From JABDIY01 sp963751955 (lineage in GTDB: Bacteria; Actinomycetota; Acidimicrobiia; Acidimicrobiales; SZUA-35), in NCBI GenBank assembly GCA_963751955.1, contig CAVVWM010000011.1, positions 62,001 through 126,000 on the forward strand: DNA of 64,000 nt. Direction: 5' to 3'. Each line of letters opens with the position of its first letter. Within the stretch, counting starts at the first letter, position 1. The position numbers and the translations under genes are program-made. Under the pieces are notes generated by a model. The model was not told the origin of the DNA. It saw only the letters and a program-made list of their open reading frames with translations, and did no database searches. Of the stretch, positions 53,321 through 63,765 are shown in pieces.

Positions 53321-54694
53321 TCAGGTGTCAGGCTGGGTCATCTCAGGACTCCGTTGTCGCGCCACCGCTAGCTTGCTTCCATCCAGGGTTGAACGGTTCT
53401 TGTCCATGAAGCGTTTGGTCTCCACCAGTGCCACAACAACCAGCATCCAGTCCATGCCGCGACGTACCACCCCGGCCTCTGTGACCGAGTAGAGAAATGC
53501 GTAGGAGAAGATCGCGATCGGGAACAGGCCGGCGAGGCCGGGGCGGTCTCGCAGATAGTGGATCGAGCGCCACAGCCCACGGGCCATCATCACGCTCCAA
53601 AGAACCAGTCCAACCGCGCCGAGCGCCAAAAGATACTCGAGCGGTGCGTTGTGGGCGGTTGGAGGGAACCAGTTGTTCGTCAGCCAGATCTCGTGGGCTG
53701 GGGATCCCCAGCCACCCCAGAACGCCTCCCAACCGTGTCCCAGGATGGGTTTTTCCGAGATCGGCTCGAGGAGATACCCCCACAGGGTGGTTCGACCGGT
53801 GAGGGTGATATCACGATCCAGAATGTCAGTGATGAAGAACAGATTGGCGGTTGCCAACAGAAGCCCGAACAGCCCTGCGGTGACCTCGCTCACGATCACA
53901 GCGCCGAAGAGCTGCTTGCGGGCTCGAAAGGTAGAGAAGACGATCAGGAGCCCGCCAAGGAGAATCAGCGACGCGAGCGATGTCTTCGAGTTTGTTCCCA
54001 GCACCAGATAGAGCGAACCGCCGAGCCCGATGATGGCGAGGATGCGGTGGTTGCGGGACCGGAACGCAAAAACCATCACCAGGCAACCCAACACGGCCTG
54101 CTGACCCAGGCTGTTCCGGTTGGTGGTGATGCCGAGGAAGTCATCGCCGGTGGCGCTCAAGCCGTATTGAGGCAAGGCGTTGACCCACACGATATTGAGA
54201 ACCATCGCGATGAAGAACACGATCGAGAGTCGGTTGATCAACTGCTCCAGGCTGTAGCGGGCCACGAAGTAGATTCCCATGATCGTGACCAGCGCCAGAG
54301 CAACCGAGCGGCGGACTGAGGTTGCGAAATCACTAGACCAAAGCGGGGAGAAGAGGATCAACAGAGAAAACGCCACCAGTGTCAGGTCGCATACGAGCAG
54401 ATAGAACATTGCCTTTGGCCGCTTCATCGAAAACACCAACAGGGTTCCGATCAGTACGGTGAAGACGACGATGACCAGTGGCCCCCCGACGTTTACATCG
54501 TCGTAGAAGTCGCCCGTGATGACAACGAACCACTCGGTTGGCAAGCCCGTGGTGAGAACCGTGAGAGCGATCATGCCGACCACCTGCTCGAAGAAGCGGG
54601 GGCGAGATCTGTAGGCAGCACTTTGGCGCCACTTCGCCCGCGCTTGGTCCAGTCGTGTGGACGCGGTCAGCTCATCGTGGATGGCGATAGCCAT
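53321..54694 (-). CDS. O-antigen ligase/polymerase family membrane protein
   Basis: 457 aa, about eleven hydrophobic segments. The Wzy_C-like part includes ITTNRNSLGQQAVLGCLVMVF, GTNSKTSLASLILLG, LTGRTTLWGYLLEPISEKPILGHGWEAFW and TAHNAPLEYLLALGAVGLVLW. It is the second such protein in the locus and lies 6 bp after the BY-kinase gene on the same strand, so it is the more likely polymerase of this export system. A signal for substrate cannot be seen. Confidence 0.9.
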   Translation of the reverse strand: MAIAIHDELTASTRLDQARAKWRQSAAYRSRPRFFEQVVGMIALTVLTTGLPTEWFVVITGDFYDDVNVGGPLVIVVFTVLIGTLLVFSMKRPKAMFYLLVCDLTLVAFSLLILFSPLWSSDFATSVRRSVALALVTIMGIYFVARYSLEQLINRLSIVFFIAMVLNIVWVNALPQYGLSATGDDFLGITTNRNSLGQQAVLGCLVMVFAFRSRNHRILAIIGLGGSLYLVLGTNSKTSLASLILLGGLLIVFSTFRARKQLFGAVIVSEVTAGLFGLLLATANLFFITDILDRDITLTGRTTLWGYLLEPISEKPILGHGWEAFWGGWGSPAHEIWLTNNWFPPTAHNAPLEYLLALGAVGLVLWSVMMARGLWRSIHYLRDRPGLAGLFPIAIFSYAFLYSVTEAGVVRRGMDWMLVVVALVETKRFMDKNRSTLDGSKLAVARQRSPEMTQPDT

Positions 54695-54700
54695 GGCGAA

Positions 54701-56341
54701 CTAGGACTGACCGGTTTCGTAGTATGCGTACGCATCGCGCCGACTGAACAAGCCCCGGCGGGCCCGTGTGCGGTTCAACACCGCTCCGACGATCGTCGCA
54801 CCTGCACGGCCGAGTTCGTCGCGGACCTTCAGAAGGTCCTGAGTCTCGGTCCGCCGACTGTCGACCACGACGACAACACCATCGGAATAGGTGGCGGCCG
54901 TCGCGGCATCGGCCGTGCTCAGCACCGGGGGGCTGTCGATCAGAACATAAGAAGCCATTGTTCGCAGTTCTTTGATCAACGTCTCGAACTGCACGGAGCC
55001 GAGCAGCTCACCGGGGTTGGCCGGAGGAGGACCGGCGGGTACGAACCAGAGGTTCTCCACACCATCGATCGACTTCAGCTCCATCTCGCTTTTGCCACCG
55101 AGGAAGTCCGAGAGCCCCTCGTGATTGGGCACACCAAGGATTCGTTCCAGTGTTGGACGCCGCATGTCAGCTGAGACAAGGGCGACGTGTTTGCCGGACT
55201 GGGCCAGTGCAAGTGCAAGGTTTGCCGCTGCAACCGATTTACCTTCACCAGGGAACGCAGAGGTGAAGAGGAATACCTCGCTGCCGGTGGAGGCCGAGGC
55301 GAATTGGAGGCTGGAGCGCATTCGGCGAAACGCTTCTCTCGATATCGCAAGGCGAGGCTTGCGTTCTTCGCTGAGCATGATGGCCGCACTTGTGCCGCTC
55401 CGGTTTCCCAGTGGGAATGCGGGGACCGACGCCAGAACCCGAGCCCCCAATGCCAGGGCAACGTCGCTTTCGTCGCGAGCGGTTGTGTCGAGCCGCTCCA
55501 CAAGAAAGGCGGCTGCGGTTCCGAAGAGCAGACCGGCGATGAGAGACATTGCAAGGATGAACGATCGCGGTATGCCGTCGGGACTGGTGGGAACATCTGC
55601 GGCCAACAGGACGCTGGCGGTGCTGCCGAGGGAGCGGCGAGCCAAACTCTGCTGGGTCAATTCAGTGTTGGCGGTCCGGATTTCGCTCGCAAGTACATTG
55701 ATCTCGGTCTGGACTATGGAGATGTCCTCTTGTGCTTGTGAGATCTGGGCCGCGGTTGCTCCTGTGCGGCCTCGCTGCACGATCAATTCGGATTTTGTCG
55801 TCTCCAACTCCTTTCGCTCTGCCACCGCCGCTGCGATCTGATCCTGGAGCGCGGTGATGCGAGTGTCATACCATGCTTCGGCTTCGCCCTGACGGGTGTC
55901 CACGTAGTTGGCAATGAAGGTGTTCACAGCGTCGGCCGCGAAGCTGGGATCCACATCGGAATAACTCAGGTCGAGGCGTTGGCTCGAGGGGATGTACGAC
56001 ACATCGATTTTGCGGCGCAGCTGTGCGGCCGACACGCTATATCCCTGGCTTCGGAGTTGCTGGCGAACCTCGTTGGATATTGCGTTGCCGATCAGGCGCG
56101 AGCGCTCGAGTTCGAGGTTTCCGGCTACAGGGTTGCCGTTGGTGCTGTTCACCGGACTCAAACCAACCTCGATTTCACCAAAAGCCGTGTACCGATTCTC
56201 GGTCCCAGAGGTGACAACAAAGGCGAGGGCAAAGAAGAGAAGGGTTGTGGCAGCGACTACCCACTTTCGATTTCGTATGGCCGCCAGGTAATCCTCGAGA
56301 GTAGTGACGTCGTCTTGAACGAAGTTGTTGTCGGGGACCAT
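54701..56341 (-). CDS. Wzz-type chain-length protein fused to BY-kinase
   Basis: 546 aa. N-terminal membrane segment (KWVVAATTLLFFALAFVV), Wzz domain with a coiled coil (~170-240), second membrane segment (SFILAMSLIAGLLFGTAAAFLV), then the tyrosine autokinase with Walker A TSAFPGEGKSVAAANLA, Walker A' VALVSADMRRPTL and Walker B YVLIDSPPVLSTADA, and a C-terminal tyrosine cluster (DAYAYYETG). This is the CapA/CapB or Wzc layout controlling polymer length and export by cycles of autophosphorylation. The phosphatase gene nearby fits as its counterpart. Confidence 0.95.
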   Translation of the reverse strand: MVPDNNFVQDDVTTLEDYLAAIRNRKWVVAATTLLFFALAFVVTSGTENRYTAFGEIEVGLSPVNSTNGNPVAGNLELERSRLIGNAISNEVRQQLRSQGYSVSAAQLRRKIDVSYIPSSQRLDLSYSDVDPSFAADAVNTFIANYVDTRQGEAEAWYDTRITALQDQIAAAVAERKELETTKSELIVQRGRTGATAAQISQAQEDISIVQTEINVLASEIRTANTELTQQSLARRSLGSTASVLLAADVPTSPDGIPRSFILAMSLIAGLLFGTAAAFLVERLDTTARDESDVALALGARVLASVPAFPLGNRSGTSAAIMLSEERKPRLAISREAFRRMRSSLQFASASTGSEVFLFTSAFPGEGKSVAAANLALALAQSGKHVALVSADMRRPTLERILGVPNHEGLSDFLGGKSEMELKSIDGVENLWFVPAGPPPANPGELLGSVQFETLIKELRTMASYVLIDSPPVLSTADAATAATYSDGVVVVVDSRRTETQDLLKVRDELGRAGATIVGAVLNRTRARRGLFSRRDAYAYYETGQS

Positions 56342-56437
56342 GAGGATCTTTCAGAATTAGAGGTACGCCAGGCCTGCCGCTAGCTGGCGTGATCAACAGC
56401 CCAGGTTACTCGCTGGTTTCTCGTCTCACCTGAGTTG

Positions 56438-58547
56438 TCATCCCAGCTGCCGCCCACTCGGCCTAGGCCAAAAGTACTTGGTGAGTAGGCCGAGCACGCC
56501 GAGCCCAGCCAGCGGGATCTCGAGGGGCACGGGCACTTGGGGAATCGGTTCGCTGTCGAAGGCAAGAACGTCGGGTGCTGCCGATTTCGGAACCGCATCG
56601 CTTGCTCCCTGAGCCGGGCTGGGTTGCCCAAACGAGAACGAATTGGCTCGAGAACTGGCATTCTCAGCGGCCGCTGGCGATGGGGCCACTATCCCCGCTC
56701 CTCCTTCAATGCGGCCAGCATTGTCGCCGACAGCGACCGCGGGGTCCTCGTCGATATCCGTCTCAAAGGTCACAGTGTTCTCGGTGGTGGGCAGACTGGC
56801 CGCTACCGGTGAGACACCGCTGTCGGACTCCAGAAGTGTCGAGGTCGAAGATCCCGCTGGAGCAGGGTCGGCGGCTGATGTGGTCGAGGTTGCAGGCGTT
56901 GCAGGCCCATCGGAGGGGGGACCATCGAGGGTTGTCGGGGGTCGTGGGACCTCGGTTGAGGTCGAATCTGTCCGGCCCCTCCGTTGTGGTCGGCGACGGA
57001 TTGGCAGGATTCAGGTTTGTCGTGGTCGGTCCGAGGGTTGTCGATGAGTCGGTTGTCGGCGGCCGTGAATTCGCCGGCCCCGTCGTGGTCGGAGGTGTAG
57101 TGGTCGGAGGTGGCGGTGACGATGTCGGAACCTGAGTTGTCGTCGGTTGTAACGTCGTCTGAGGCGAGGTGGTTGGGGCCGGCGCAGAGCTCGAAGACTC
57201 CAGAGCCCCGAGGTCAACCGTGCCGCCCGCCACCCGGGCAGCGCCAGCAAGGTCCCGTGCCATGACAGCATTGAACTTGTTCGTTCCCGTATTGACAGCC
57301 GGTGAACCGTTTTGGAGCTGGAAGTTCGCTGGGTTCGGGTTCGTCGATGGACTGTTGGCCACCGCTGTTCCAGGGGCCACCCGTCGGTCGTCGTTTGAGG
57401 CTCCGTTGTACTCCGGTGCGGTGTCCGCCACATAGAGGTTCTTCACGAATCGAATGTTGCTGGAATCGAAGACCCGCGCCGGTTTCAGCCCGTTTCTCGA
57501 GAACACCAAGTTGTTGGCAAACTCGATGTCGCTCGAGTAAAACGCCCCCAACTCGCCGCCAGAGCTCGCGATCTCCGGTGTCTTCAGATTGCGGTACACG
57601 GTGTTGTTCACGACGTCGACGTGCTTGGACTCATATATCTGAATTCCCCGGCCACCGTTGTCGATACACAGGTTGTTGGCGATCAGCGTCCGACCGCTGT
57701 AGTTGTTGATATTGGTCCGATCCATGATGATGCAGTTGCCATCGGTGAAACGGCCGAGGTGGTCCCGAATCTTGTTCTCCACCTGGTAGATCACGTTCCC
57801 CGTGATGTAGTTCGAGTACCCGTTGCTGTCGTTGCCGAAGCCCATGTTGAAACTCTCGAGAATGGAGATTCCACTGTGCTGGCTCGGCTCCACTTCGGCC
57901 ACGTTGTGAATCACATTGTCTCGGACCTCCACGTGGCTCGAACCGGTGACGGGGACCCCTCCGGCCCCGAATCCGGAGATCCTGTTGTTCAGAATTCGAA
58001 CATGGTGGTTCTTGGCTGGGCCATAGATGGAGTCGACGTTGATTCCCGCGCCGGAATAACTCGATGAACCCCCGGTGGGGTTGCCGACCAGCTCGAGGTT
58101 CGAGACCTCGATGTAACTTGCGCCTTCCACCTTGATCCCGTTGGACTGGTTACTGCGCAAAATCGGCGTCGCTCCAGGCTGAGCGGTGACGGTAATCCAG
58201 GCATCGGGAGTTCCGGAACGCTCTATGACGACTGCTGAATCGCCGCGTTCGTTCTCGAAGAACTCGCCCTCCATCACGAAGAGGGTGTCGCCCGGATTGA
58301 GCTGCTTCACCGCATATGCGACCGTCTTGAAGGCCTGATCCGGCGAAGTGCCCGAGTTGTTGTCGCTGCCTCCGGGAGACACGTATTTGCCGACCGGAGC
58401 TGCCGCCGCGCCAAGCACGGCAGCGCCTTCGGCCTCGAGGGAATCTCGGGCCTCTTCGGTTGCGCATGCAGCAAGGAACAACCCAAGAAACGCAGCGACA
58501 GCGGCGACACGGCAAAAGCGTCCTGATCGGCGGAGATCCAGGGGCAT
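56438..58547 (-). CDS. Right-handed parallel beta-helix lipoprotein with C-terminal anchor, split by a one-base insertion
   Basis: The composite protein is 702 aa. A lipoprotein signal ends in FLGLFLAACATEE (lipobox LAAC). Residues ~50-440 are a parallel beta-helix with many HVEVRDNVIHNVAE-like turns (NHHVRILNNRISGFG, KHVDVVNNTVYRN), as in pectate-lyase-like or polysaccharide-modifying proteins. A Thr/Pro/Ser-rich stalk follows. The frame breaks near the CCCC at 56976-56979; dropping one base gives STSTEVPRPPTT and continues the stalk to a final hydrophobic segment (IPLAGLGVLGLLTKYFW) and a basic end, like a membrane or sorting anchor. It could cut or edit the exopolysaccharide; that is inference from fold and location. 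Confidence 0.8.
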
Positions 58548-58682
58548 GTACGTTCATCGTCATAATCCGAAATCGGTTGAGCAATTTGTGGGTAGCCTCA
58601 CCCAGCGGACAGCCCTCGAGCCGATCCGAATACCTGTGCACTGACCCACCGACAGACCCGACTCAGAAAGTTCCTGCAGAAC

Positions 58683-59942
58683 ATGGATCCACCGGCATCT
58701 TCACGGCCACTACGAGCCCTACTGGTGTGCCACTCGTGTTCACCTAGCGGAGGTTCTGAAGCAAGGATGACCTGGCAGTGGGTCGTCCACCTCGCTGAAG
58801 CCGGAGTGAACGTGACCGCTCTGGTCAACCGCGCCGACCCGACCGCTCCCATAGATCCCCGCAGCGCTCCCCTTCCCGACTCGGTGCCGAAATCATTCGA
58901 ACCGGAGTTCATCGCCGTTGAGCCGCCCCGGCTGTCGCGTCGCCTTCCGGTCAACGTGTACACAGCGCTCGACTACCAGGGTTGGCAGCGGAGAGCGCTG
59001 AAGGTCGCCAGGACGCTGCACTCCAAGGACCCCTTCGATGTGGTGCACCATTTGTCCTGGGCCAGCATCCATCATGGCACCCAGTTGGTGAAACTCGATG
59101 CGCCCTTCATCCTCGGACCTGTGGGTGGCGGGACAACGAGCGCGGTGGGTTATGCCGACTGCTACCCGACCAGCTGGAAGTACGAACAGCTCCGCAATAA
59201 TTTGGTCAAGGCCGTTCGTTTCAATCCGGTCAGCCGATCATTGGTACACAATGCTGACCTGATTCTGGCGTCGAACCCCGAGACCCAGTCAGTGTTGGCA
59301 TCGATGGGCGCTCACGATGTACAGATCATGCTCGACGATGGCGTCGACCCAAACGATCTGCGGACCGAACCGGTGGCCCAGTCCCAAGATGGACCGCTCC
59401 GAGTTCTTTGGGTCAGTCGAATCATGGAGCGCAAGGCGCTGGGTATGGCGCTCGACGCAGTTCGCACGGCCGCCGAACGAGCCGACATACGAATGACTCT
59501 CATGGGTGACGGGGAGCACCGCTACGTGGTGGCCGACGAGATCGAGGAGATGGTCGAGGCCGGGACGCTGGTCGACCATGGTTGGTCCGATCAGGACAGT
59601 CTCGATGCGGCCTTCGCATCTCACGACGTACTCCTTTTCAACAGCGTGCGAGACAACGGCAGCGCCCCACTGCACTCGGCTTCGGCGTCTGGAATGCCAG
59701 CCGTGGTAATCAACCATCAAGGCCCGGGCGCCATCACTTCACCGAACTGGGCCATCCAGGTTCCGCCTACGACAACGGCTCAGTCCGCCTCCGACATCGC
59801 CGACGCGCTTGTCGAATTGGCCGCGGATCGGGATCGCCGAGTTCGGATGGGCGCTGCTGCGCTACAGGCAGGCGCCAGCAACACCTGGCCGGCACGGGCC
59901 GAGAAGATGCAGCACCATTACCAAGCAGTTCTCCACCACTAG
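58683..59942 (+). CDS. Family 4 glycosyltransferase
   Basis: 419 aa GT-B enzyme. The N-terminal half shows LLVCHSCSPSGGSEARMTWQWV and FDVVHHLSWASIHHGTQL; the C-terminal half shows RVLWVSRIMERKALGMALDAV and VLLFNSVRDNGSAPLHSASASGMPAVVIN. The EX7E-like region is in the last part. It belongs to the exopolysaccharide locus, divergent from the beta-helix gene with a 135-bp gap. ATG at 58683 is the first in frame; no strong SD. Confidence 0.88.
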   Translation: MDPPASSRPLRALLVCHSCSPSGGSEARMTWQWVVHLAEAGVNVTALVNRADPTAPIDPRSAPLPDSVPKSFEPEFIAVEPPRLSRRLPVNVYTALDYQGWQRRALKVARTLHSKDPFDVVHHLSWASIHHGTQLVKLDAPFILGPVGGGTTSAVGYADCYPTSWKYEQLRNNLVKAVRFNPVSRSLVHNADLILASNPETQSVLASMGAHDVQIMLDDGVDPNDLRTEPVAQSQDGPLRVLWVSRIMERKALGMALDAVRTAAERADIRMTLMGDGEHRYVVADEIEEMVEAGTLVDHGWSDQDSLDAAFASHDVLLFNSVRDNGSAPLHSASASGMPAVVINHQGPGAITSPNWAIQVPPTTTAQSASDIADALVELAADRDRRVRMGAAALQAGASNTWPARAEKMQHHYQAVLHH

Positions 59943-60006
59943 CCGACCTTGCCGGCCTCGTGGGCTTTCATCGATGAAACCTCAGACGTTCACAGCTGCG
60001 GTCAGC

Positions 60007-61458
60007 TCAACGCCTCAAGACCGAAAGCCGGGCCTGCCGTCCCTGATCGATCAGGTCGTTTCGGTACTCCGGCAGAGCTAGCAGCACGATCGCTGGCACG
60101 AAGAGAACGGGAAGCCACCCATTGCTAGGCAGAAAAGCCGTGAGGCTGGCAGGCGCCAGAGCGAAGATCCATGGAATGTAGCGACGGTAGGTGGGTATGA
60201 AGATCTTCCGTACCGGCCCTTCCAGTGTCAAGAAGCTTGCTGTGGAAGCAACCGCAGCAAGCCCCAACCCGATTTCACCGAATCTCAGCGTGAGGGGAAT
60301 GGCGGCAGCAACGGCAATGGCGACCTGGAGTATTCGCTGCAATGTTGCGCGCTTGGGCTGTTCGGTGACCCGTAGCACGTTGCCGTGCAGATCGAAGCTC
60401 ACCGAGATGAGCTGGAACAGACACAACAGTCCCAAAACCGGCAGCGCCGGTCCCCATTCGCTGTCGGCAGTATTGATGATCAGTGGCAGGAACAGCGGTG
60501 CGGCGAAGGCAACCCCGGCGATGATCACGCCGGTGCTGAGGAGGTGGAGAACCACGCCCTGACTGTGCGCCCGTCGTAGTCGTAGCGGATCGTTCTGCAC
60601 CTTGGCCAGGCTGGCCATCGCCACCTGGTCGACCGCGACCCTCAAGACGGCTGTGCGGTTCGCTATCCGCTGAGCCGCGCCCACAACCCCTGAACCTCCG
60701 GTCCCCAGCACGACGCCAGCGATGAGGATCAGAGACGAATCGAAGGCATGGATGCTCGCGTCGTAGATGGCATAGGGATACCCGCGTCGAATCTCTTTCT
60801 TCCACGCAGCCAAATCGAGGTTGGCGGCAGGTCTGTAGCCGGCCCGCCAGAGAAGCCCTCCCGCCATCGTGGAACTCATCGCGATCTGCCCGATGACCGG
60901 CGCCACGAATCCGAAGTCGAGAAGTGCAAGCGGAATGGCAACGACGTAGAACACGAAGTCGGCTGAGACCTCGACGAGACCTCGTTCGCCGAACCGCAAC
61001 TCGCGGTCCATCTTGACTCTGGATGCAATCCCCTGGAGATCGATCGCCAAGGCCAGCGCCACACCCGATCCGGCGTACACCACATGGCTTCCCGATTGGC
61101 GACCGAGGCCAAGAAGAACCGCTGACAGCACCACGAGAAGAACGCCGACAAACCCGTTGTGGGTTGCCACGAGATCGAACGCTTTCTTGGGGGGTTCGTC
61201 GCCGCGTCGTGTCAGGTAGGTCGGGATTCCCAGTTGGAGCAGCAGGCCGGCCGGCACCGCTAGAGAGATCGGAATGACATACGCCCCGTAGGCCTCTACA
61301 CCCAGGAGCCCGATCATGGCGAAAACGCCCACAACGCGGATCACGTTGCCGACACCTTGGCGAAGCAGAAGATGCACGCTGCCGCGCATCACCTGATTCT
61401 TGAATTCGGGGTCCTCTCCTGCGGAGGAATGCTGCGGCTCGACCTCAGAATCCACCAT
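60007..61458 (-). CDS. Wzx-type oligosaccharide flippase
   Basis: 483 aa polytopic protein with about twelve to fourteen hydrophobic segments (RVVGVFAMIGLLGVEAYGAYV, VGVLLVVLSAVLLGLG, LISVSFDLHGNVLRVTEQPK and a C-terminal block). The layout is that of the MOP/Wzx family moving lipid-linked repeat units across the membrane. The ATG at 61458 shares its first base with the TGA of the upstream glycosyltransferase gene (TGATG), so the two are coupled. Confidence 0.9.
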   Translation of the reverse strand: MVDSEVEPQHSSAGEDPEFKNQVMRGSVHLLLRQGVGNVIRVVGVFAMIGLLGVEAYGAYVIPISLAVPAGLLLQLGIPTYLTRRGDEPPKKAFDLVATHNGFVGVLLVVLSAVLLGLGRQSGSHVVYAGSGVALALAIDLQGIASRVKMDRELRFGERGLVEVSADFVFYVVAIPLALLDFGFVAPVIGQIAMSSTMAGGLLWRAGYRPAANLDLAAWKKEIRRGYPYAIYDASIHAFDSSLILIAGVVLGTGGSGVVGAAQRIANRTAVLRVAVDQVAMASLAKVQNDPLRLRRAHSQGVVLHLLSTGVIIAGVAFAAPLFLPLIINTADSEWGPALPVLGLLCLFQLISVSFDLHGNVLRVTEQPKRATLQRILQVAIAVAAAIPLTLRFGEIGLGLAAVASTASFLTLEGPVRKIFIPTYRRYIPWIFALAPASLTAFLPSNGWLPVLFVPAIVLLALPEYRNDLIDQGRQARLSVLRR

Positions 61459-62456
61459 CAGCGATCGGCCCGACCGCGCTGTTCCAAAACCTTGGAGAAG
61501 AACTGGGGTGGCCAAGCGAGGAACGAACGGGCCGCATATTTCACGAAGTCACCTTTTCGACCATCGACCAAAGCGGCTCCTGAACGGCGGAACATGTGTC
61601 GGCTGCGGACCATCCGATCGTGAGCAAATCTACGAACGAAAGGTTGGCTGTCCATTGATGCCTTCCAATCCTCGAATGATGGTTCCAACTCCCCTCGATC
61701 CAGGCAGCGCACGCATTCTTCGAAGTACTCATATCGTTGGAATTGATGCCCGAAGTTCTTGGCGCTGTCGGAGCCGTCATGGATCCTGAAGCCAAATTGC
61801 CGGCTGGTCTGGGTGAGGCTCGGCCATAGACGACCGATGTAACCGCTCAGCGCAACGTCCATAGCCGATCCGAATCGCTCCTGAAATCCCCCCGCCGCCC
61901 GAGCGGCTTCAGTGTCGAAAATGATCGCTGGAAAGCAATACTGGACCGGAGTGGAGTTCTCCCGATACGACTCCCATTCTTCCAATGTGACTGGACCAAC
62001 GTCCATCCTTCCCAGACGAACTGGGCTGTCGAAGTCGCCACCAACACGGTGAACCCACGATCCGAGCATCTTCAGATCCTCGACGTCGTTGAACATCTGT
62101 ATGGCTTCTGTGAAGCGATCACCAAAGACGATGTCATCGTCTCCCATGAAGTTGACCAGTGGTGTTGTGACGGCGTCGAGCGCGGTCTGATGGGACTGGG
62201 TGACGGGGAGCCGCTGTTCGATTCGTAGTACGTTGACCGGACCTCGCCATCGCCTGACAAGATCTTCGACGGCGGGCCACGTTTCGGCCGACGCTTCGTT
62301 CAGAAGCAGCTGCAAGGTAGGGCCGGGAGGAGTTGTGTCCACAAGGCTCTGGAGTGCGGCCCGCAGTGCCTCGGGACGATCGACGGTGCAGATATTGACG
62401 GTCAGATCCGCCAACGTGAGCGGCGATGCCGTGCCACTCGAACCTGAAATGTTCAT
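61458..62456 (-). CDS. Family 2-like glycosyltransferase
   Basis: 332 aa. GT-A features: LTVNICTVDRPEALRAALQSLV, VNVLRIEQRLPVTQSHQTALDAV, VNFMGDDDIVFGDRF (DDD metal-binding) and FRIHDGSDSAKNFGH. The specificity is unknown. It is the first of a two-gene run with the flippase. Confidence 0.85.
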   Translation of the reverse strand: MNISGSSGTASPLTLADLTVNICTVDRPEALRAALQSLVDTTPPGPTLQLLLNEASAETWPAVEDLVRRWRGPVNVLRIEQRLPVTQSHQTALDAVTTPLVNFMGDDDIVFGDRFTEAIQMFNDVEDLKMLGSWVHRVGGDFDSPVRLGRMDVGPVTLEEWESYRENSTPVQYCFPAIIFDTEAARAAGGFQERFGSAMDVALSGYIGRLWPSLTQTSRQFGFRIHDGSDSAKNFGHQFQRYEYFEECVRCLDRGELEPSFEDWKASMDSQPFVRRFAHDRMVRSRHMFRRSGAALVDGRKGDFVKYAARSFLAWPPQFFSKVLEQRGRADR

Positions 62457-62577
62457 AGGAGAACAGTGTGTCAGGCAGAAAGCACAGCAGTTGACCGATC
62501 GTGTCCCATTGCCTGCCGGTATCGTCCGATCGGACTACGACGAGATCCAACCACACGTAAGAGGAAATCCGACACCA

Positions 62578-63750
62578 ATGGCCCGAATACTATGGCTCTC
62601 CGGCGAGTATCTGCTACCTGCGGACTCGGGGCTGTATCGATACAGCCTCGACATGATGAATGCCCTGGCTGAGATGGGCCACGATGTCTATGCCATCGGG
62701 CGGCGCAGAGGCCGCGACGACGTTGAGGAAACCACGGCCAACTGGAAGCTCCTGCCCCACCGCCAGCCACCGATGTGGCGCAAAATGTTGAACCGGTTGC
62801 CCGTGAAGGTCGTCGAGGTTTGGGACAACGACTACGACGATGCGATAGTGGCAGCTCTTTCGGAGTTCAAACCTGAAATCGTGTTGTTCGATCACCTGCA
62901 CGTTGGCGCCGCGCTCGACGTACTCACCGGCCACGGAATCCCCTCTATATACGTTTCACAAAACGACGAGGCGCTCGTAAAGGCAAAGATGGTGCCGGCA
63001 GCAACAGGTATTCGTAAGCCGGCGCTGTGGATCGACATGAAGAAGATCCAGCGATTTGAGGACCGGCTTCTGAGCGAATGCGACGGAGTTAGTGCCATTT
63101 CAGTGGCCGATATCGAGACATTCAGCCAGCGAGGCACCTCAGGCCCGATCGTGCACACCCCGCCGAGTTACCGCGGGAAGCGGCAAGCAAGCAGGCATAT
63201 CACATCGTCCACACCTAGGCGGGTTGCGATGATCAGCACGCTCTACTGGGGAGCGAAAATCGACAACGTCTTGTTGGCCCTGCGAGGGTTACGACCTGCG
63301 ATCGAGGATGGCGTAGAGCTCGTCGTTTTCACCGGGGGCTACCAACCCCCCGCAGAGGTATCGGACCTCTATCCCACCGTAAGGTTCGAGGGTTTCGTGG
63401 ACGATTTCGAGGCCGAACTGGCCGACTGCAGGATCGGGGTCGTCTATGAACCGATCGGCGGAGGATTCAAGATGAAGACCCTCGATTTCATCTTCCATCG
63501 TGTTCCCCTCGTCATCGGTGACACCTCGGCTGCGAGCCTCCCGCTGGTGCCGGGGGAAGGAGTCGAGCAAGCACATGACGAGATCGAGTTGGGCCAGATC
63601 GTGATGTCGATGATCGACGACATCGACCGGCTGAACCACCTACAGGAGTCGGCATTCAACACGTGCAGAGATCTCTTCACCGGCGAGTCGGTACGAGCGC
63701 TCTCAGAACTGGTCGATCGGGTCACTTCGGACCGTGTCGCGGACCGGTAG
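62578..63750 (+). CDS. Family 4-like glycosyltransferase
   Basis: 390 aa GT-B enzyme. Seen: ARILWLSGEYLLPADSGLYRYSLDMMNALAEMGHDVYAIG, PEIVLFDHLHVGAALDVLTGHGI and, in the C-terminal half, RFEGFVDDFEAELADCRIGVVYEPIGGGFKMKTLDFIFHRVPLVI. The ATG at 62578 has AGAGGAAA ten bases upstream; the frame above it runs antisense through the GT2 gene. A WecG/TagA-type gene follows after 15 bp. Confidence 0.88.
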   Translation: MARILWLSGEYLLPADSGLYRYSLDMMNALAEMGHDVYAIGRRRGRDDVEETTANWKLLPHRQPPMWRKMLNRLPVKVVEVWDNDYDDAIVAALSEFKPEIVLFDHLHVGAALDVLTGHGIPSIYVSQNDEALVKAKMVPAATGIRKPALWIDMKKIQRFEDRLLSECDGVSAISVADIETFSQRGTSGPIVHTPPSYRGKRQASRHITSSTPRRVAMISTLYWGAKIDNVLLALRGLRPAIEDGVELVVFTGGYQPPAEVSDLYPTVRFEGFVDDFEAELADCRIGVVYEPIGGGFKMKTLDFIFHRVPLVIGDTSAASLPLVPGEGVEQAHDEIELGQIVMSMIDDIDRLNHLQESAFNTCRDLFTGESVRALSELVDRVTSDRVADR

Positions 63751-63765
63751 ATTCCTGGAGTGGCT

